Source: Candidatus Omnitrophota bacterium
Lineage (GTDB): Bacteria > Hinthialibacterota > Hinthialibacteria > Hinthialibacterales > Hinthialibacteraceae
Assembly (NCBI GenBank): GCA_040755155.1
Contig: JBFMBP010000130.1
Coordinates: forward strand, 1 to 64,000
DNA length: 64,000 bases
Direction of reading: 5' to 3'
Made by a program: the position numbers and the translations under genes. Under the pieces are notes generated by a model, which was given only the letters and a program-made list of their open reading frames with translations, searched no databases and was not told the origin of the DNA. This document shows, one piece after another, positions 18,121-26,803 of the stretch (position 1 is its first letter; every line of letters starts with the position of its first letter).

Positions 18121-18256
18121 TTCCTATTCCTCCCCCAAGTTTGGGGGAGGTGAGGAGGGGGTTGTTTTAAGTCTAATAAAATCAACCCCTCTCTAACTCC
18201 CCCCAAGTTTGGGGGGAGAATTTAAAAGCAGAATTCATCAATTTTGCAAGAGCCTC
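18121..18256. repeat. MITE-like dispersed element, family B (copy 2, reversed)
   Basis: Inverted relative to the copies at 11720 and 29337. It has CCTCCCCCAAGTTTGGGGGAGG, then CTCCCCCCAAGTTTGGGGGG, then the terminal TTTTGCAAGAGCCTC. The left terminal repeat is largely decayed. Confidence 0.7.
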
Positions 18257-18381
18257 TTATATATTGATTTTTTAGTATAATTTATTTTATTGACGCTATT
18301 TTTTGTAGTATAATAGCGAATATGCCAGCTTTAAGATAAAAGGCGATAAGCGCTTGGCGGCGCCGTTTCGGGAGGTTTTCC

Positions 18382-19929
18382 ATGAGAAAGAATCTTTGGG
18401 GGATGGTTTTATTATTGATGGTTGCATCTATAGGTTCATTGGCTCCGGTTTATGCCGCCGAAGAAGAAATGGTGGCGTTGGTCGATAAAATCAAACCTTC
18501 GGTGGTTACGATTATCCTCTTCAATGAAAAAGATGAAGTGGTTTCCCAAGGCAGCGGATTCTTTATTTCAACAGATCGCATCGCCACCAATCGCCATGTC
18601 ATCGTAAAAGTGCATCATGCCTCGATCAAAACCGCTTCCGGCGATACCTTCCCCGTTCAAGGCTTATTGGCAGAGGATGAACTGAAAGACTTGGCGGTTT
18701 TATCCGTGGAAGTTCCCAAAAGTCAATACAAACCTTTGACGCTGGCCAAGTCTCTCCCCAAAGAGGGGCAGGAGATTGTCGTCATCGGTTCGCCGCTTGG
18801 TTTGGAACATACCGTTTCCAATGGCATCGTTTCCGCCGTCCGCGATTTGCCCGGATTCGAGGAAGTCATTCAAATTACCGCTCCGGTTTCTCCCGGTTCC
18901 AGCGGCAGCGCCGTAGTCGATAAATCCGGCGAAGTCGTCGGCATCGTAGTATCCCAATTCGCCGCCGGGCAAAATCTCAATTTCTCCATCCCCGCTTCCC
19001 AAATCCAAAAACTGAAAATCGGTAAGGTTCAAACCTTGTCGGCTTGGTCTAAAAGCCAACCTGCTTTGTCTAACGAGAAAGTTAGACAAGAAATGGATGA
19101 TGGTTTTTCATCTTATTTTAAAGGTGATTATACCGCAGCGATAATTCATTTTAAGAAGGTTATCGAATTGGATTTAAATGAAGAGTTTGCATATTACTTT
19201 CTTGGGGCGGCGTATGAAAAACTAGGGCAGTTTGAGAAAGCCCTGGAGGCATACAAACAAGCCATTCGCCTTAAGCCGGACATTGCGGAAGCGCATCATG
19301 GTCTTGGGGTGGCGTATGAAAAACTAGGGCAATATGAGAAAGCCATTGAGGCATACAAGCAAGCCATTCGCCTTAAGCCGGACTATGCGGACGCGCATTA
19401 TGGTCTTGGGGTGGCGTATGAAAAACTTGGGCATTATGAGAAAGCCCTAGAGGAATGCAAGCAAGCCATTCGCCTTAAGCCGGACTTTGCGGATGCGCAT
19501 TATAATCTTGGGGTGGCGTATAGCGATCTAAAGCGGCCGGAGAAAGCCATTGAGGCATTCAAGCAAGCTATTCGCCTTAAACCGGACCATGCGGAAGCGA
19601 ATGCTAATCTTGGAGTGACGTATGGAAGACTAGGGCAGTATGAGAAAGCCATTGAGGCATGCAAGCAAGCCATTCGCCTTAAGCCGGACATTGCGGAAGC
19701 GCATTGGAGCCTTGGGTTGGCGTATGGAGAACTAGGGCAGTGGGAGAAAGCCCTGGAGGAATGCAAGCGAACCATTCGCCTTAAGCCGGACTTTGCAGAT
19801 GCGCATCATGCTCTTGGGTTGGCGTATTTGATGCTTAATAGAAAAGGAGAGGCGCTGGATGAGTACAAGATTTTAAAGAATTTAGACCCAGAACAGGCAA
19901 ATAGGTTGTTCAATTTGATTCATCAATGA
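18382..19929 (+). CDS. Secreted trypsin-like serine protease with C-terminal TPR array
   Basis: This 515-residue protein begins with a signal peptide (MRKNLWGMVLLLMVAS...VYAA). A HtrA/DegP-type trypsin domain follows, with catalytic His in TNRHVIV (about 76), Asp in DELKDLAVLSV (about 105) and Ser in PVSPGSSGSAVV (about 174). No PDZ domain is visible. Residues about 235-512 form eight or so 34-residue TPR units (YxxLGxAYxxLGxxEKAxExxKQAIRLKPDxAxAH), several nearly identical at DNA level. By family, this would be a periplasmic quality-control protease whose TPR array binds substrates or partners. A TATAAT-like box at 18309 may serve as its promoter. A tiny cysteine-rich gene follows. Confidence 0.88.
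   Translation: MRKNLWGMVLLLMVASIGSLAPVYAAEEEMVALVDKIKPSVVTIILFNEKDEVVSQGSGFFISTDRIATNRHVIVKVHHASIKTASGDTFPVQGLLAEDELKDLAVLSVEVPKSQYKPLTLAKSLPKEGQEIVVIGSPLGLEHTVSNGIVSAVRDLPGFEEVIQITAPVSPGSSGSAVVDKSGEVVGIVVSQFAAGQNLNFSIPASQIQKLKIGKVQTLSAWSKSQPALSNEKVRQEMDDGFSSYFKGDYTAAIIHFKKVIELDLNEEFAYYFLGAAYEKLGQFEKALEAYKQAIRLKPDIAEAHHGLGVAYEKLGQYEKAIEAYKQAIRLKPDYADAHYGLGVAYEKLGHYEKALEECKQAIRLKPDFADAHYNLGVAYSDLKRPEKAIEAFKQAIRLKPDHAEANANLGVTYGRLGQYEKAIEACKQAIRLKPDIAEAHWSLGLAYGELGQWEKALEECKRTIRLKPDFADAHHALGLAYLMLNRKGEALDEYKILKNLDPEQANRLFNLIHQ
19190..19830 (+). repeat. Tandem 102-base coding repeats (TPR units)
   Basis: About six units of 102 bases repeat with a shared core (GCCATTCGCCTTAAGCCGGAC) at 19263, 19365, 19467, 19569, 19671 and 19773, exactly 102 bases apart. 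The near-identity suggests recent unit expansion and possible length variation among relatives. Confidence 0.9.
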
Positions 19930-20131
19930 AACGGTCTTAAATTTTTTGAGATTAAACATAGATCGCGGATTTTTGGGTTTGTGGCGAAGGTCAAACGGAT
20001 ACTTCCAGATATGCTATAAGGAGGTTGAAGGTTCAAGTCTTGCTCCTAATATATAGAATCAATTATACTTATGCCTTATTGCTTTACGCCGTAAAAATCC
20101 ATCAATCAACCATAAGTCAAAAAGGAGAAAA

Positions 20132-20305
20132 ATGATGAGCCATGTAAAAGATGAACTCGAAAAAATTTGTGAATATTGCGGGATTAAAACAGGTTTTACT
20201 GTAGTGGTTTGCGCTCGGTGTGGGAAAAAGGAATTGCGATGTGGTGATTGTATGGATGAAATGTTTTGTTCTTATTGCGAACATAGCTTAAACAAAGATG
20301 ATTAA
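20132..20305 (+). CDS. Small zinc-ribbon-like protein with four CxxC pairs
   Basis: A 57-residue protein starts at ATG 20132 after an excellent AAAGGAG site 6-10 bases upstream. It has four CxxC pairs (CEYC, CARC, CGDC, CSYC), eight cysteines spaced like a double zinc knuckle or treble-clef domain: CxxC-x20-CxxC-x6-CxxC-x5-CxxC. A leading MMSHVKDELEKI helix precedes them. It probably binds two zinc ions and could bind nucleic acid or protein. I do not recognise the family. It sits 200 bases after the trypsin-TPR gene on the same strand and converges on the NhaC gene. Low GC compared with neighbours. Confidence 0.7.
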   Translation: MMSHVKDELEKICEYCGIKTGFTVVVCARCGKKELRCGDCMDEMFCSYCEHSLNKDD

Positions 20306-20321
20306 ACTATAAGTTAATGAC

Positions 20322-21863
20322 TCACTCGGGAATCTTCCTCCCAAACGCAAAAACCACCCCCAAAAGAATCACCGCGCCAATCAGCAGCAGCGAATAGGGC
20401 GATATTCCTTTGATGGGAACCAGCGCGAGGCATCCGGCGGAGATGAGGGCTACGGCTAGGGCATAGGGAAGTTGGGTGTTGACGTGATCGGTGAGGGAGC
20501 AGCCGCTGGCGCCGGCGGAGAGGATGGTCGTATCGGATAGCGGCGAGCAGTGGTCGCCGAAGATCGCGCCGCCGAGAACGCTGCCGATGGTTCCGTAAAG
20601 GATGTCATGGGCGGAGACGCCGTAATGAATCGCCAGCGGCAACGCGACGGGCATGAGGATGGACATGGTTCCAAAACTGGTGCCGGTGGCGAAACTGATT
20701 GCCGCCGCAAAGAGGAAAGTCAGCAGGGGCAGAAAATGGGGATCGAATCCCTGCCCCAACAAACTCGCTACATACGCCCCCGTTTTTAAGCGGGTGCAAA
20801 CGTCGCCGATGCTCCAAGCCAGAGTCAGGATCAGGCAGATGGTAAACATGCCCTTGCAGCCTTCCAGCCAGCTGGTAAAGACGGAGCGGAAGGATTCGAA
20901 GAAAACGCCGATATGCACGGCGAAGGAAACCAACGTGGCGATCATGGTAGCCCAAAGAATGCTGCGAAAAGGATCGGCGTTGGAGAGCAGGGCTATGACG
21001 CTCTGCCAAGGATGCACCCAATCCGTCACAGCGCCGTTTTGATAGCCGCTTACGGCCAGCGATATAAACGCGGCGATCAACAGAACCGCGATAGGCAGCA
21101 GAATCGCATAATTCCACGGATCCCAGGCTGCTGCTGGGCGTTTGGAGGAGGCTTCCGTCTCCTCCGGTTCGCGTATGCGCGCCAGGCGCTCGGCGCGCTT
21201 CATCGGCCCGAAATCGCGGGACATTGCGCAGATATACAAACAAAAAAGCAGCGCCAGCAAAGGATAAAAACGGTAGGGGATGGAATAAACGAACAATTCA
21301 TAGCCGCTATAGCCCTCGATGCCTTCCGCTTTCAATGATTTTAAAATCACGGAAATCTCGAAGCCGATCCAAGTGGAAACGAAAGCCAGTGATGTAACTG
21401 GGGCGGAAGTGGTATCGACGAGATAAGCCAGTTTGGCGCGGGAAATTTTTAGCCGATCCGCTAATTTGCGGTAGGAGTTGCCCACGATGAGAGCGTTGGC
21501 GTAATCGTCGATGAAAAAGACGACGCCGGTCAGCCAAATCAAAAGGTTGGCTCTCACCCGCGTACGCAAGCGGGCGGCGATGCGTTCGACTAAATCGCGT
21601 GAAACGCGGCTCTGATTGAGGATTTCCACCATCCCGCCCATCAGGACGGTGAAGAATAGAATGACGGCGTTGTCCGATTGGATGAATACCGAGAGAATGA
21701 TTTCATCCACGGAGCGATAAAAAGCCGTTAGTGGAGAAAAGGAATAGATGATAAGCGCCCCAACGAAAATTCCCATAAACAAAGAGAAAATCGCCTCGCG
21801 CATAACAATGCACAAAACAATAGCGACAAGCGGCGGGACGAGAGAGTAAACCGTTCCTTCCAT
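20322..21863 (-). CDS. NhaC-family Na+/H+ antiporter
   Basis: This 513-residue protein is highly hydrophobic, with roughly 11-13 membrane helices. It has NhaC-family signatures: FFIDDYANALIVGNSYRKL near 115-135 and GTSFGTMSILMPVALPLA near 395-412. IFGDHCSPLSDTTILSA follows near 440-455, with the acidic and polar residues expected for ion coupling. It exchanges Na+ (or a small organic anion, since some members are substrate/Na+ exchangers) across the inner membrane. It is monocistronic, transcribed toward the small cysteine-rich gene. Confidence 0.9.
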   Translation of the reverse strand: MEGTVYSLVPPLVAIVLCIVMREAIFSLFMGIFVGALIIYSFSPLTAFYRSVDEIILSVFIQSDNAVILFFTVLMGGMVEILNQSRVSRDLVERIAARLRTRVRANLLIWLTGVVFFIDDYANALIVGNSYRKLADRLKISRAKLAYLVDTTSAPVTSLAFVSTWIGFEISVILKSLKAEGIEGYSGYELFVYSIPYRFYPLLALLFCLYICAMSRDFGPMKRAERLARIREPEETEASSKRPAAAWDPWNYAILLPIAVLLIAAFISLAVSGYQNGAVTDWVHPWQSVIALLSNADPFRSILWATMIATLVSFAVHIGVFFESFRSVFTSWLEGCKGMFTICLILTLAWSIGDVCTRLKTGAYVASLLGQGFDPHFLPLLTFLFAAAISFATGTSFGTMSILMPVALPLAIHYGVSAHDILYGTIGSVLGGAIFGDHCSPLSDTTILSAGASGCSLTDHVNTQLPYALAVALISAGCLALVPIKGISPYSLLLIGAVILLGVVFAFGRKIPE

Positions 21864-21883
21864 ATATCACCCGATGCGTAGAA

Positions 21884-21917
<34 letters not shown>

Positions 21918-22032
21918 AATAAGGGATATTTTCTAGGGCAGAAAAAAACTTGCCCTAGCCAGCCAGTCTCCCTCAAAAAAAAGAGTGGAAGAGGCTTCCA
22001 GCCTCTTAAGAGCCAGGATGGCTCTTCTACTA

Positions 22033-23754
22033 TCACTCAGCATTAATTTCTATCCGGTTCCAATAGGCGGATTCGTCCGATCCACCGTTCGACCCGTTTT
22101 CCAGCGTGATCGCCGCGTTCTTGCCGGCATACGGGGAAAGATCGAATTCTTGAGTTTGCCATTCGACAACGCCGCCGGAATTGCTAATGACTTTATTCGC
22201 CAACTCCTCGCCGTTGACGAGAACTCGCAGCGTCCAACTCGCATCGGCGGCGGCGGCGAACCGCAACGCGGGTTTGCCTGCGGGGATGACTCCCTTCCAT
22301 GTCAGTCGGCACGGCGTCTCTTGGCTGAGGGGGTTGGTGGCGAAGACGCCATAGCGTCCGCGATATTCTTTCAGCGCGCCCGCATAACTGTTCGTTCCGC
22401 AATTGGCGATGGTCCATCCCTTAGCGAAAGCGGGAATCTCCGCTAGCAGTTTGCGTTGCAGGCCGGATAAGCGAACCGCGTCGAGATTTTTCCATTCTTC
22501 CTGCAAATCGTTGGCCATCTTTGCCGTAAAAGGTTCGTATTGACCAATCAGCGCCGGTTTTTGAATGGGGATCGTCAAATACTGACGATCTCCTAACGTC
22601 TCCAGGCTGCCCCCCCGGCGGCGAACGATGTCCGTGGTCCACTTGCGGCAGGATTCGATCAAGGTATTGAAATGGTAAGGAGTCGATGCGAAATTTTTAT
22701 CGGTAATCAAGGCGACGCCGGTGCGATATTCCCTAGGAATGCTGTCATATCCCAGGATAGTTCCCAATACGCCCGCGGCTATGGCGGCGTTGGAGCCGCA
22801 GCGGCGGCCGCAGCGCACGGTGATTTCCAGTGTTTTGGCGAAATCGGCGTCGCCGTAAAGCAGCGCTGTTACGATATAGCCGCCGTTCAACTTGGCATCG
22901 GCGTTTGCCGCCTTTTCATCCCCGGCGGGTCCAACGCCGGACTTGCCCCATTTCTCTTCCAACATTTTCCAGCAGGAACGCCAATCGGTTGGATCTTTCT
23001 TATAAGCCTCCAAAACTTCGCCGATCAGGCGCGCATAATCGCTCTGCGCGGGAATGCTCTTCAAGGCTTGCATTACGATTTCGGAGCGGCTGTCTTCGAA
23101 ATAGGCCGCCGCATAAAGGCTCGCCGTAAAAAGTCCGCCGCAGAAGCCGTCGCCGCTACTCATGATTTCGCCGAACGGCGCCGCCAGTTTTGATGCAGTG
23201 AAGGGCATGCCGGGGCAAAGAAGGCCGAAGAGATCGGCTTCGCTTTGAAAATCGCCGTCGTTGGCGTAAGGATTGTATCGCGGTTGGCCGGATTGGGGAG
23301 GATAAATATCGGCGCGGACATTTTTCCGCGCCGCATCGTTGGCGCCGTCGAGGGAATATTTCGTCCTGGCGAAATACTCCGCCGCTTCCCGGCTGGTAAC
23401 GAATAATCCCTTAGCGTCCAGCGCTTCGAGAAACGTCATCCCTGCGCAAAGGTCTTCATGGCCGAGGGCGGCGGCTGCGTATTCAGCGTTCCAGGGACGG
23501 ATCGGGTTTTCCATGATCTGTCCTTGGAATTGATGATCGTAGGGATCGCCGTAACTAGCGCCGATCATCTTGCCCGCCCAGGCGCCGCGTAACTTTTCCT
23601 CGTAGATCGTAAAAGAAAGCCGATGGGTGGCGGGGGCTTTTTTCTCGTCTTGGAATAAAGAAGATAATTTTTCTTTGATTTGTTTCCCGGCGCCGCAGGA
23701 AATGAGACTAACGGTTAGACAGATAGAAAAAAGGGCAACAGCTTTGCCGCGCAT
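22033..23754 (-). CDS. ADP-ribosylglycohydrolase-family lipoprotein with degenerate metal site
   Basis: From ATG 23754, which follows an AAGGAGATT site, the product is 573 residues. A frame extends 30 bases further upstream without an RBS. The start MRGKAVALFSICLTVSLISCGA gives a lipoprotein signal with a plausible acylated Cys. The body resembles ADP-ribosylglycohydrolase-fold proteins (GAWAGKMIGASYGDP; LEITVRCGRRCGSNAAIAAG). In active members the corresponding residues are DDT and a CGRDTDCNAA-type motif with Mg-binding aspartates. Here they read EDL and GRRCGSN. A C-terminal carbohydrate-binding-like beta domain (about 450-573) is present. It is thus probably an envelope protein that binds rather than hydrolyses, or has a different chemistry. 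Confidence 0.8.
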   Translation of the reverse strand: MRGKAVALFSICLTVSLISCGAGKQIKEKLSSLFQDEKKAPATHRLSFTIYEEKLRGAWAGKMIGASYGDPYDHQFQGQIMENPIRPWNAEYAAAALGHEDLCAGMTFLEALDAKGLFVTSREAAEYFARTKYSLDGANDAARKNVRADIYPPQSGQPRYNPYANDGDFQSEADLFGLLCPGMPFTASKLAAPFGEIMSSGDGFCGGLFTASLYAAAYFEDSRSEIVMQALKSIPAQSDYARLIGEVLEAYKKDPTDWRSCWKMLEEKWGKSGVGPAGDEKAANADAKLNGGYIVTALLYGDADFAKTLEITVRCGRRCGSNAAIAAGVLGTILGYDSIPREYRTGVALITDKNFASTPYHFNTLIESCRKWTTDIVRRRGGSLETLGDRQYLTIPIQKPALIGQYEPFTAKMANDLQEEWKNLDAVRLSGLQRKLLAEIPAFAKGWTIANCGTNSYAGALKEYRGRYGVFATNPLSQETPCRLTWKGVIPAGKPALRFAAAADASWTLRVLVNGEELANKVISNSGGVVEWQTQEFDLSPYAGKNAAITLENGSNGGSDESAYWNRIEINAE

Positions 23755-23809
23755 CGATCGAATCTCCTTGTTATAAACTGACAACAGCGGTTTTCTCGCC
23801 TATAAGCTT

Positions 23810-23837
23810 TTGACAACCGCATCGAATCGTGTATTTT
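23810..23837 (+). promoter_or_regulatory. Sigma-70-type promoter upstream of the MDR oxidoreductase
   Basis: TTGACA at 23810-23815 and TATTTT at 23832-23837 with 16-base spacing. The start codon of the oxidoreductase gene (23930) lies about 90 bases downstream. Confidence 0.5.
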
Positions 23838-23929
23838 GATTATGCTGAACTTCCCAATCTTAAGGAAGGCGAAGCGATGAAAAATGTTCAACGCCTGCGA
23901 TTTTTCGCGAATCGCCGAGGAGGACGAAA

Positions 23930-24967
23930 ATGAAAGCCGTCATATTTCACGAGCATGGAGAGGTAGACCGCCTGCAATGCGCCGAGGTCAAAGAACCGAA
24001 GCCGGGACCGGGAGAAGTGAAAATCAAGGTCGAAGCCTGCGCCTTGAATCACCTCGATATCTGGGTGCGGCTTGGAGGACGTCCGGTTCCCATCCCCATG
24101 CCTCACATTTCCGGCAGCGACATCGCGGGAACGGTAGTGGAAACAGGACGCGGCGTCAAAGACATCGCCGTCGGAACCCGCGCGGCGCTGGCGCCGGGGC
24201 TTTCCTGCGGGCAGTGCGAATATTGCCTGAACGGCAACGACAGCGCCTGCGCGGAATACAAACTGATGGGCTTCCAGGTTCAGGGCGGCTATGCGGAATA
24301 CGCCGTGGCTCCCGCCCGCAACGTCATCCCCGTTTCGGAAAAACTCTCCTTCGAGGAATGGGCTTCGATTCCGTTGGTATTCGTTACCTCCTGGCATATG
24401 TTGTTTACGCGAGGAAAACTGCGCTGCGGCGAGACGGTTTTGATTCAAGCGGCGGGCAGCGGGCTGGGCATCGCCGCCATCCAATTGGCCAAGCTGGCGG
24501 GCGCGAGAGTCATCGCCACGGCGGGAACGGACGCGAAATTGAAACGCGCCCAAAAACTCGGCGCCAACGAGGTCATTAATTATAAAGAAAAAGATTTCGT
24601 GGCGGAGACGATGCGGATCACTAACGGGCGGGGTGTGGATCTAGTCTTCGAACATATCGGCGGCGAGACCTTCACGCGCAGCATTGACGCCTTGCGCCGA
24701 ACTGGACGTCTCTGCATCTGCGGCGTAACGGCGGGTATGGAAGCCAAGATCAATCTTTTGCCCTTTTTCGCCAAACAACTATCGGTGCATGGTTCCTATA
24801 TGGGATCGCTCTCGGAACAGAAAAAAGTTTTGCAGCTCGCCGAGGAAGGCAAAATCAAGCCGGTCATCGATAAGATTTTCCCCTTGCAGGAAGCCCAAGC
24901 CGCCCAACAGCGAATGCTGGATAGGAAAAACTTCGGCAAAATCGTATTGAAAAACAGTGAAGAGTGA
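23930..24967 (+). CDS. Zinc-binding MDR alcohol dehydrogenase/quinone oxidoreductase
   Basis: This 345-residue protein is a medium-chain dehydrogenase/reductase. The N-terminal catalytic domain carries the structural zinc loop CGQCEYCLNGNDSAC (about 96-110). The nucleotide-binding Rossmann motif (AAGSGLGIAAIQLAKLAGARV) is at about 180-200. INYKEKDFVAETMRITNGRGVDLVFEHIGG follows. Members oxidise alcohols or reduce enones with NAD(P)H. The catalytic zinc ligand pattern is not obvious, so it may be a zinc-structural-only reductase. The ATG at 23930 follows GAGGAGGA. A family C repeat follows its 3' end. Confidence 0.88.
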   Translation: MKAVIFHEHGEVDRLQCAEVKEPKPGPGEVKIKVEACALNHLDIWVRLGGRPVPIPMPHISGSDIAGTVVETGRGVKDIAVGTRAALAPGLSCGQCEYCLNGNDSACAEYKLMGFQVQGGYAEYAVAPARNVIPVSEKLSFEEWASIPLVFVTSWHMLFTRGKLRCGETVLIQAAGSGLGIAAIQLAKLAGARVIATAGTDAKLKRAQKLGANEVINYKEKDFVAETMRITNGRGVDLVFEHIGGETFTRSIDALRRTGRLCICGVTAGMEAKINLLPFFAKQLSVHGSYMGSLSEQKKVLQLAEEGKIKPVIDKIFPLQEAQAAQQRMLDRKNFGKIVLKNSEE

Positions 24968-25024
24968 CGAGCCTCCTTACCGAGGAAAGGCTCTCGGCGA
25001 TTGCAGGAAGAAAGGACCTGCCGC

Positions 25025-25109
25025 CCCGCCGTTGAAACGGCGGGCTATTGTCGTTTGCCCCTTTAAAGGGGCATTTGATAATAGCCCAGCCTTTCAAGGC
25101 TGGGATGAA
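25025..25109. repeat. Three-hairpin dispersed repeat, family C (copy 2)
   Basis: Almost identical to the copy at 14569-14651: CCCGCCGTTGAAACGGCGGG, GCCCCTTTAAAGGGGC, CCCAGCCTTTCAAGGCTGGG. It lies between two convergent genes and could end transcription in either direction. Confidence 0.8.
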
Positions 25110-25133
25110 GACTCAAAGCCCCAATGTCCCACA

Positions 25134-25919
25134 TCATCTCCCCAGCAATCGCCGCAGTTGCTCTTCCATATCCTCCTCTTTCATGATGGAGGTTCCCACT
25201 TGGATGGCGTCTACTCCCGCCGCTTCCAGACGCTGCGCTTCTTCCCGAAGAAAGATGCCGCTCTGGCTGACCACGATGCGATCTTCGGGGACGAGATGAA
25301 TGAGGTTCAACGTGGTTTCGATATCCGTGGTCAGCGTTTCGAAATCGCGGTTGTTGATGCCAATGACCTCGGCGCCAACATCGACGATGAATTGAATCTG
25401 CTCGGCGGTATGCCCTTCGGCCAGAACGTACAGCCCCAGTTCCCGCGCTTTCTGCAAAAGCGCTGCGAAAATTTCTCGATCGAGAACCTGGGCCATGAGC
25501 AGGACGGCGTCGGCGCCGAGGATGCGGCTTTCGTAGAGTTGATATTCGCCGAGGGTGAAGTCCTTGCGCAGAACCGGCAGGGAGACGGCGGCGCGGGCGG
25601 CTTGCAGATGCTCGTCGCTTCCCGAAAAATACTTGGCGTCGGTCAAGACCGAAATCGCCGAGGCTCCGGCTCGTTCATAGAGGCGGGCGATTTCCGCCGC
25701 GTCGAAATCGGCGCGGATGACGCCGGCGGACGGCGAGGCCGCCTTGATTTCCGCCAGCAGTTTCAATGGCCCCCCGCCCCGGCGCAGATCGGAACGGAAA
25801 TCCCGCGCGGGCGGCGCAGCGGCGGCGGCTGGCTTCAAATCGTCCAAAGGGCGGATACGTTGGCGCTCCTCCACTTCCCGCCGTTTGTTTTCTATGATTT
25901 CCCGTAAAATTCCTTTCAT
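25134..25919 (-). CDS. trpC: Indole-3-glycerol phosphate synthase
   Basis: The 261-residue product from ATG 25919 is a full-length TrpC. It starts MKGILREIIENKRREVEERQ. It shows LLAEIKAASPSAGVI with the catalytic lysine, VLTDAKYFSGSDEHL, VLRKDFTLGEYQLYESRILGADAVLL, and AEVIGINNRDFETLTTDIE. It closes the indole ring of 1-(o-carboxyphenylamino)-1-deoxyribulose 5-phosphate in tryptophan synthesis. An extension to 25973 is unlikely because the family starts at this point. No other trp genes are nearby, so it is an isolated pathway gene. Confidence 0.95.
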   Translation of the reverse strand: MKGILREIIENKRREVEERQRIRPLDDLKPAAAAAPPARDFRSDLRRGGGPLKLLAEIKAASPSAGVIRADFDAAEIARLYERAGASAISVLTDAKYFSGSDEHLQAARAAVSLPVLRKDFTLGEYQLYESRILGADAVLLMAQVLDREIFAALLQKARELGLYVLAEGHTAEQIQFIVDVGAEVIGINNRDFETLTTDIETTLNLIHLVPEDRIVVSQSGIFLREEAQRLEAAGVDAIQVGTSIMKEEDMEEQLRRLLGR

Positions 25920-26020
25920 TCTGAACCGGGTATTCCTATTCTTTGATGGGGAGAATTTTAAATGCGATAACACTAAAAAACCTGTGGATTTTTACGATTT
26001 TATCCATGAAATCCAATATT

Positions 26021-26383
26021 TCACGGTTGAATGGTTATAACTTTCAAATGTCCGATTTTTTGAGCATGGGTTTTCTTTTTCACCACGATATCCACATCGT
26101 TTCCTAGTATTCGCAAAAACCGGATTAAACGATCTATGGAAAGTCTTCCTGTATTCCCTTTGACGATCGCGGATATTTTAGTTTGGGAGATTCCCAACCA
26201 TTCGCTCGCCTGTTCCACCGTCAGTTTTTTTCGACGGATGGAGTCGCGAATCTTATGGGATAGTTCGGCTTTCATCAACGCTTCTTCGGGATTAGGGAAG
26301 CCAATATCTTCGAAAACATTGCCGGAGCTATCTTCAATGGAAATTTTGGAATCATCAGTTGGAATACTTTTTTTCCTGTTCAT
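26021..26383 (-). CDS. XRE-family antitoxin (HigA-like, COG5606 type)
   Basis: This 120-residue protein has a clear helix-turn-helix (KLTVEQASEWLGISQTKISAIVKGNTGRLSIDRLIRFLRILG), preceded by IGFPNPEEALMKAELSHKI. This is the layout of antitoxins paired with Gp49-like RelE toxins. It should bind the operon promoter and neutralise the toxin. It overlaps the upstream toxin gene by 29 bases (toxin first), typical of HigBA-type modules. Confidence 0.88.
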   Translation of the reverse strand: MNRKKSIPTDDSKISIEDSSGNVFEDIGFPNPEEALMKAELSHKIRDSIRRKKLTVEQASEWLGISQTKISAIVKGNTGRLSIDRLIRFLRILGNDVDIVVKKKTHAQKIGHLKVITIQP

Positions 26384-26717
26384 AATCTTTTTGCGCCGCT
26401 TGAAGGCGGAGACGTATCCGCTCTTTATCTTCCCTTGGCGTTTCGATTCCTTTTTTTGATTTCTTCATAAACGCATGAAGCACATAAACCGTATCTTTAA
26501 AACGAACTGTATACACTGCCCGATAGGCGTTTCCTCGGTAATCTTCAATCAATTCCACTACTCCCGAACCATGAAATCCTTTTAACGGTTTTGCGTTGGG
26601 GTGATGTCCTCCTTTTTGGGCGTCATATAACGCTTGCCCGAAAACGGCTTTTACGGGTTTTGGCATTTTTCTTAAATCTTCCTTAGAGGAACCTACCCAA
26701 CGTATCTTTTTCATCAT
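26355..26717 (-). CDS. Phage Gp49/HigB-like RelE-superfamily toxin
   Basis: This 120-residue protein starts MMKKIRWVGSSKEDLRKMP. It contains the family core QKGGHHPNAKPLKGFHGSGVVELIED, then YRAVYTVRFKDTVYVLHAFMKKSKKGI. These are typical of COG4679 Gp49-like toxins of the RelE fold. By family it cleaves mRNA on the ribosome and is neutralised by the XRE antitoxin encoded directly downstream with a 29-base overlap. The Lys-rich C-terminus is usual. Confidence 0.9.
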   Translation of the reverse strand: MMKKIRWVGSSKEDLRKMPKPVKAVFGQALYDAQKGGHHPNAKPLKGFHGSGVVELIEDYRGNAYRAVYTVRFKDTVYVLHAFMKKSKKGIETPREDKERIRLRLQAAQKDYEQEKKYSN

Positions 26718-26803
26718 TCATTATGGCTTTTATCGGGTTATTCGCAAAGAGGATTCTATCTCTCCCCGTTCGCAAGATTACTTGTTCATGAAAACGAATA
26801 ACA

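Noticed and set aside
19990-20046. Possible tRNA-like stretch ending in GGTTCAAGTC near 20025
   Set aside because: The T-loop-like GGTTCAAGTC is present, but no D-arm, matching acceptor or good T-stem can be formed, so it is not called.
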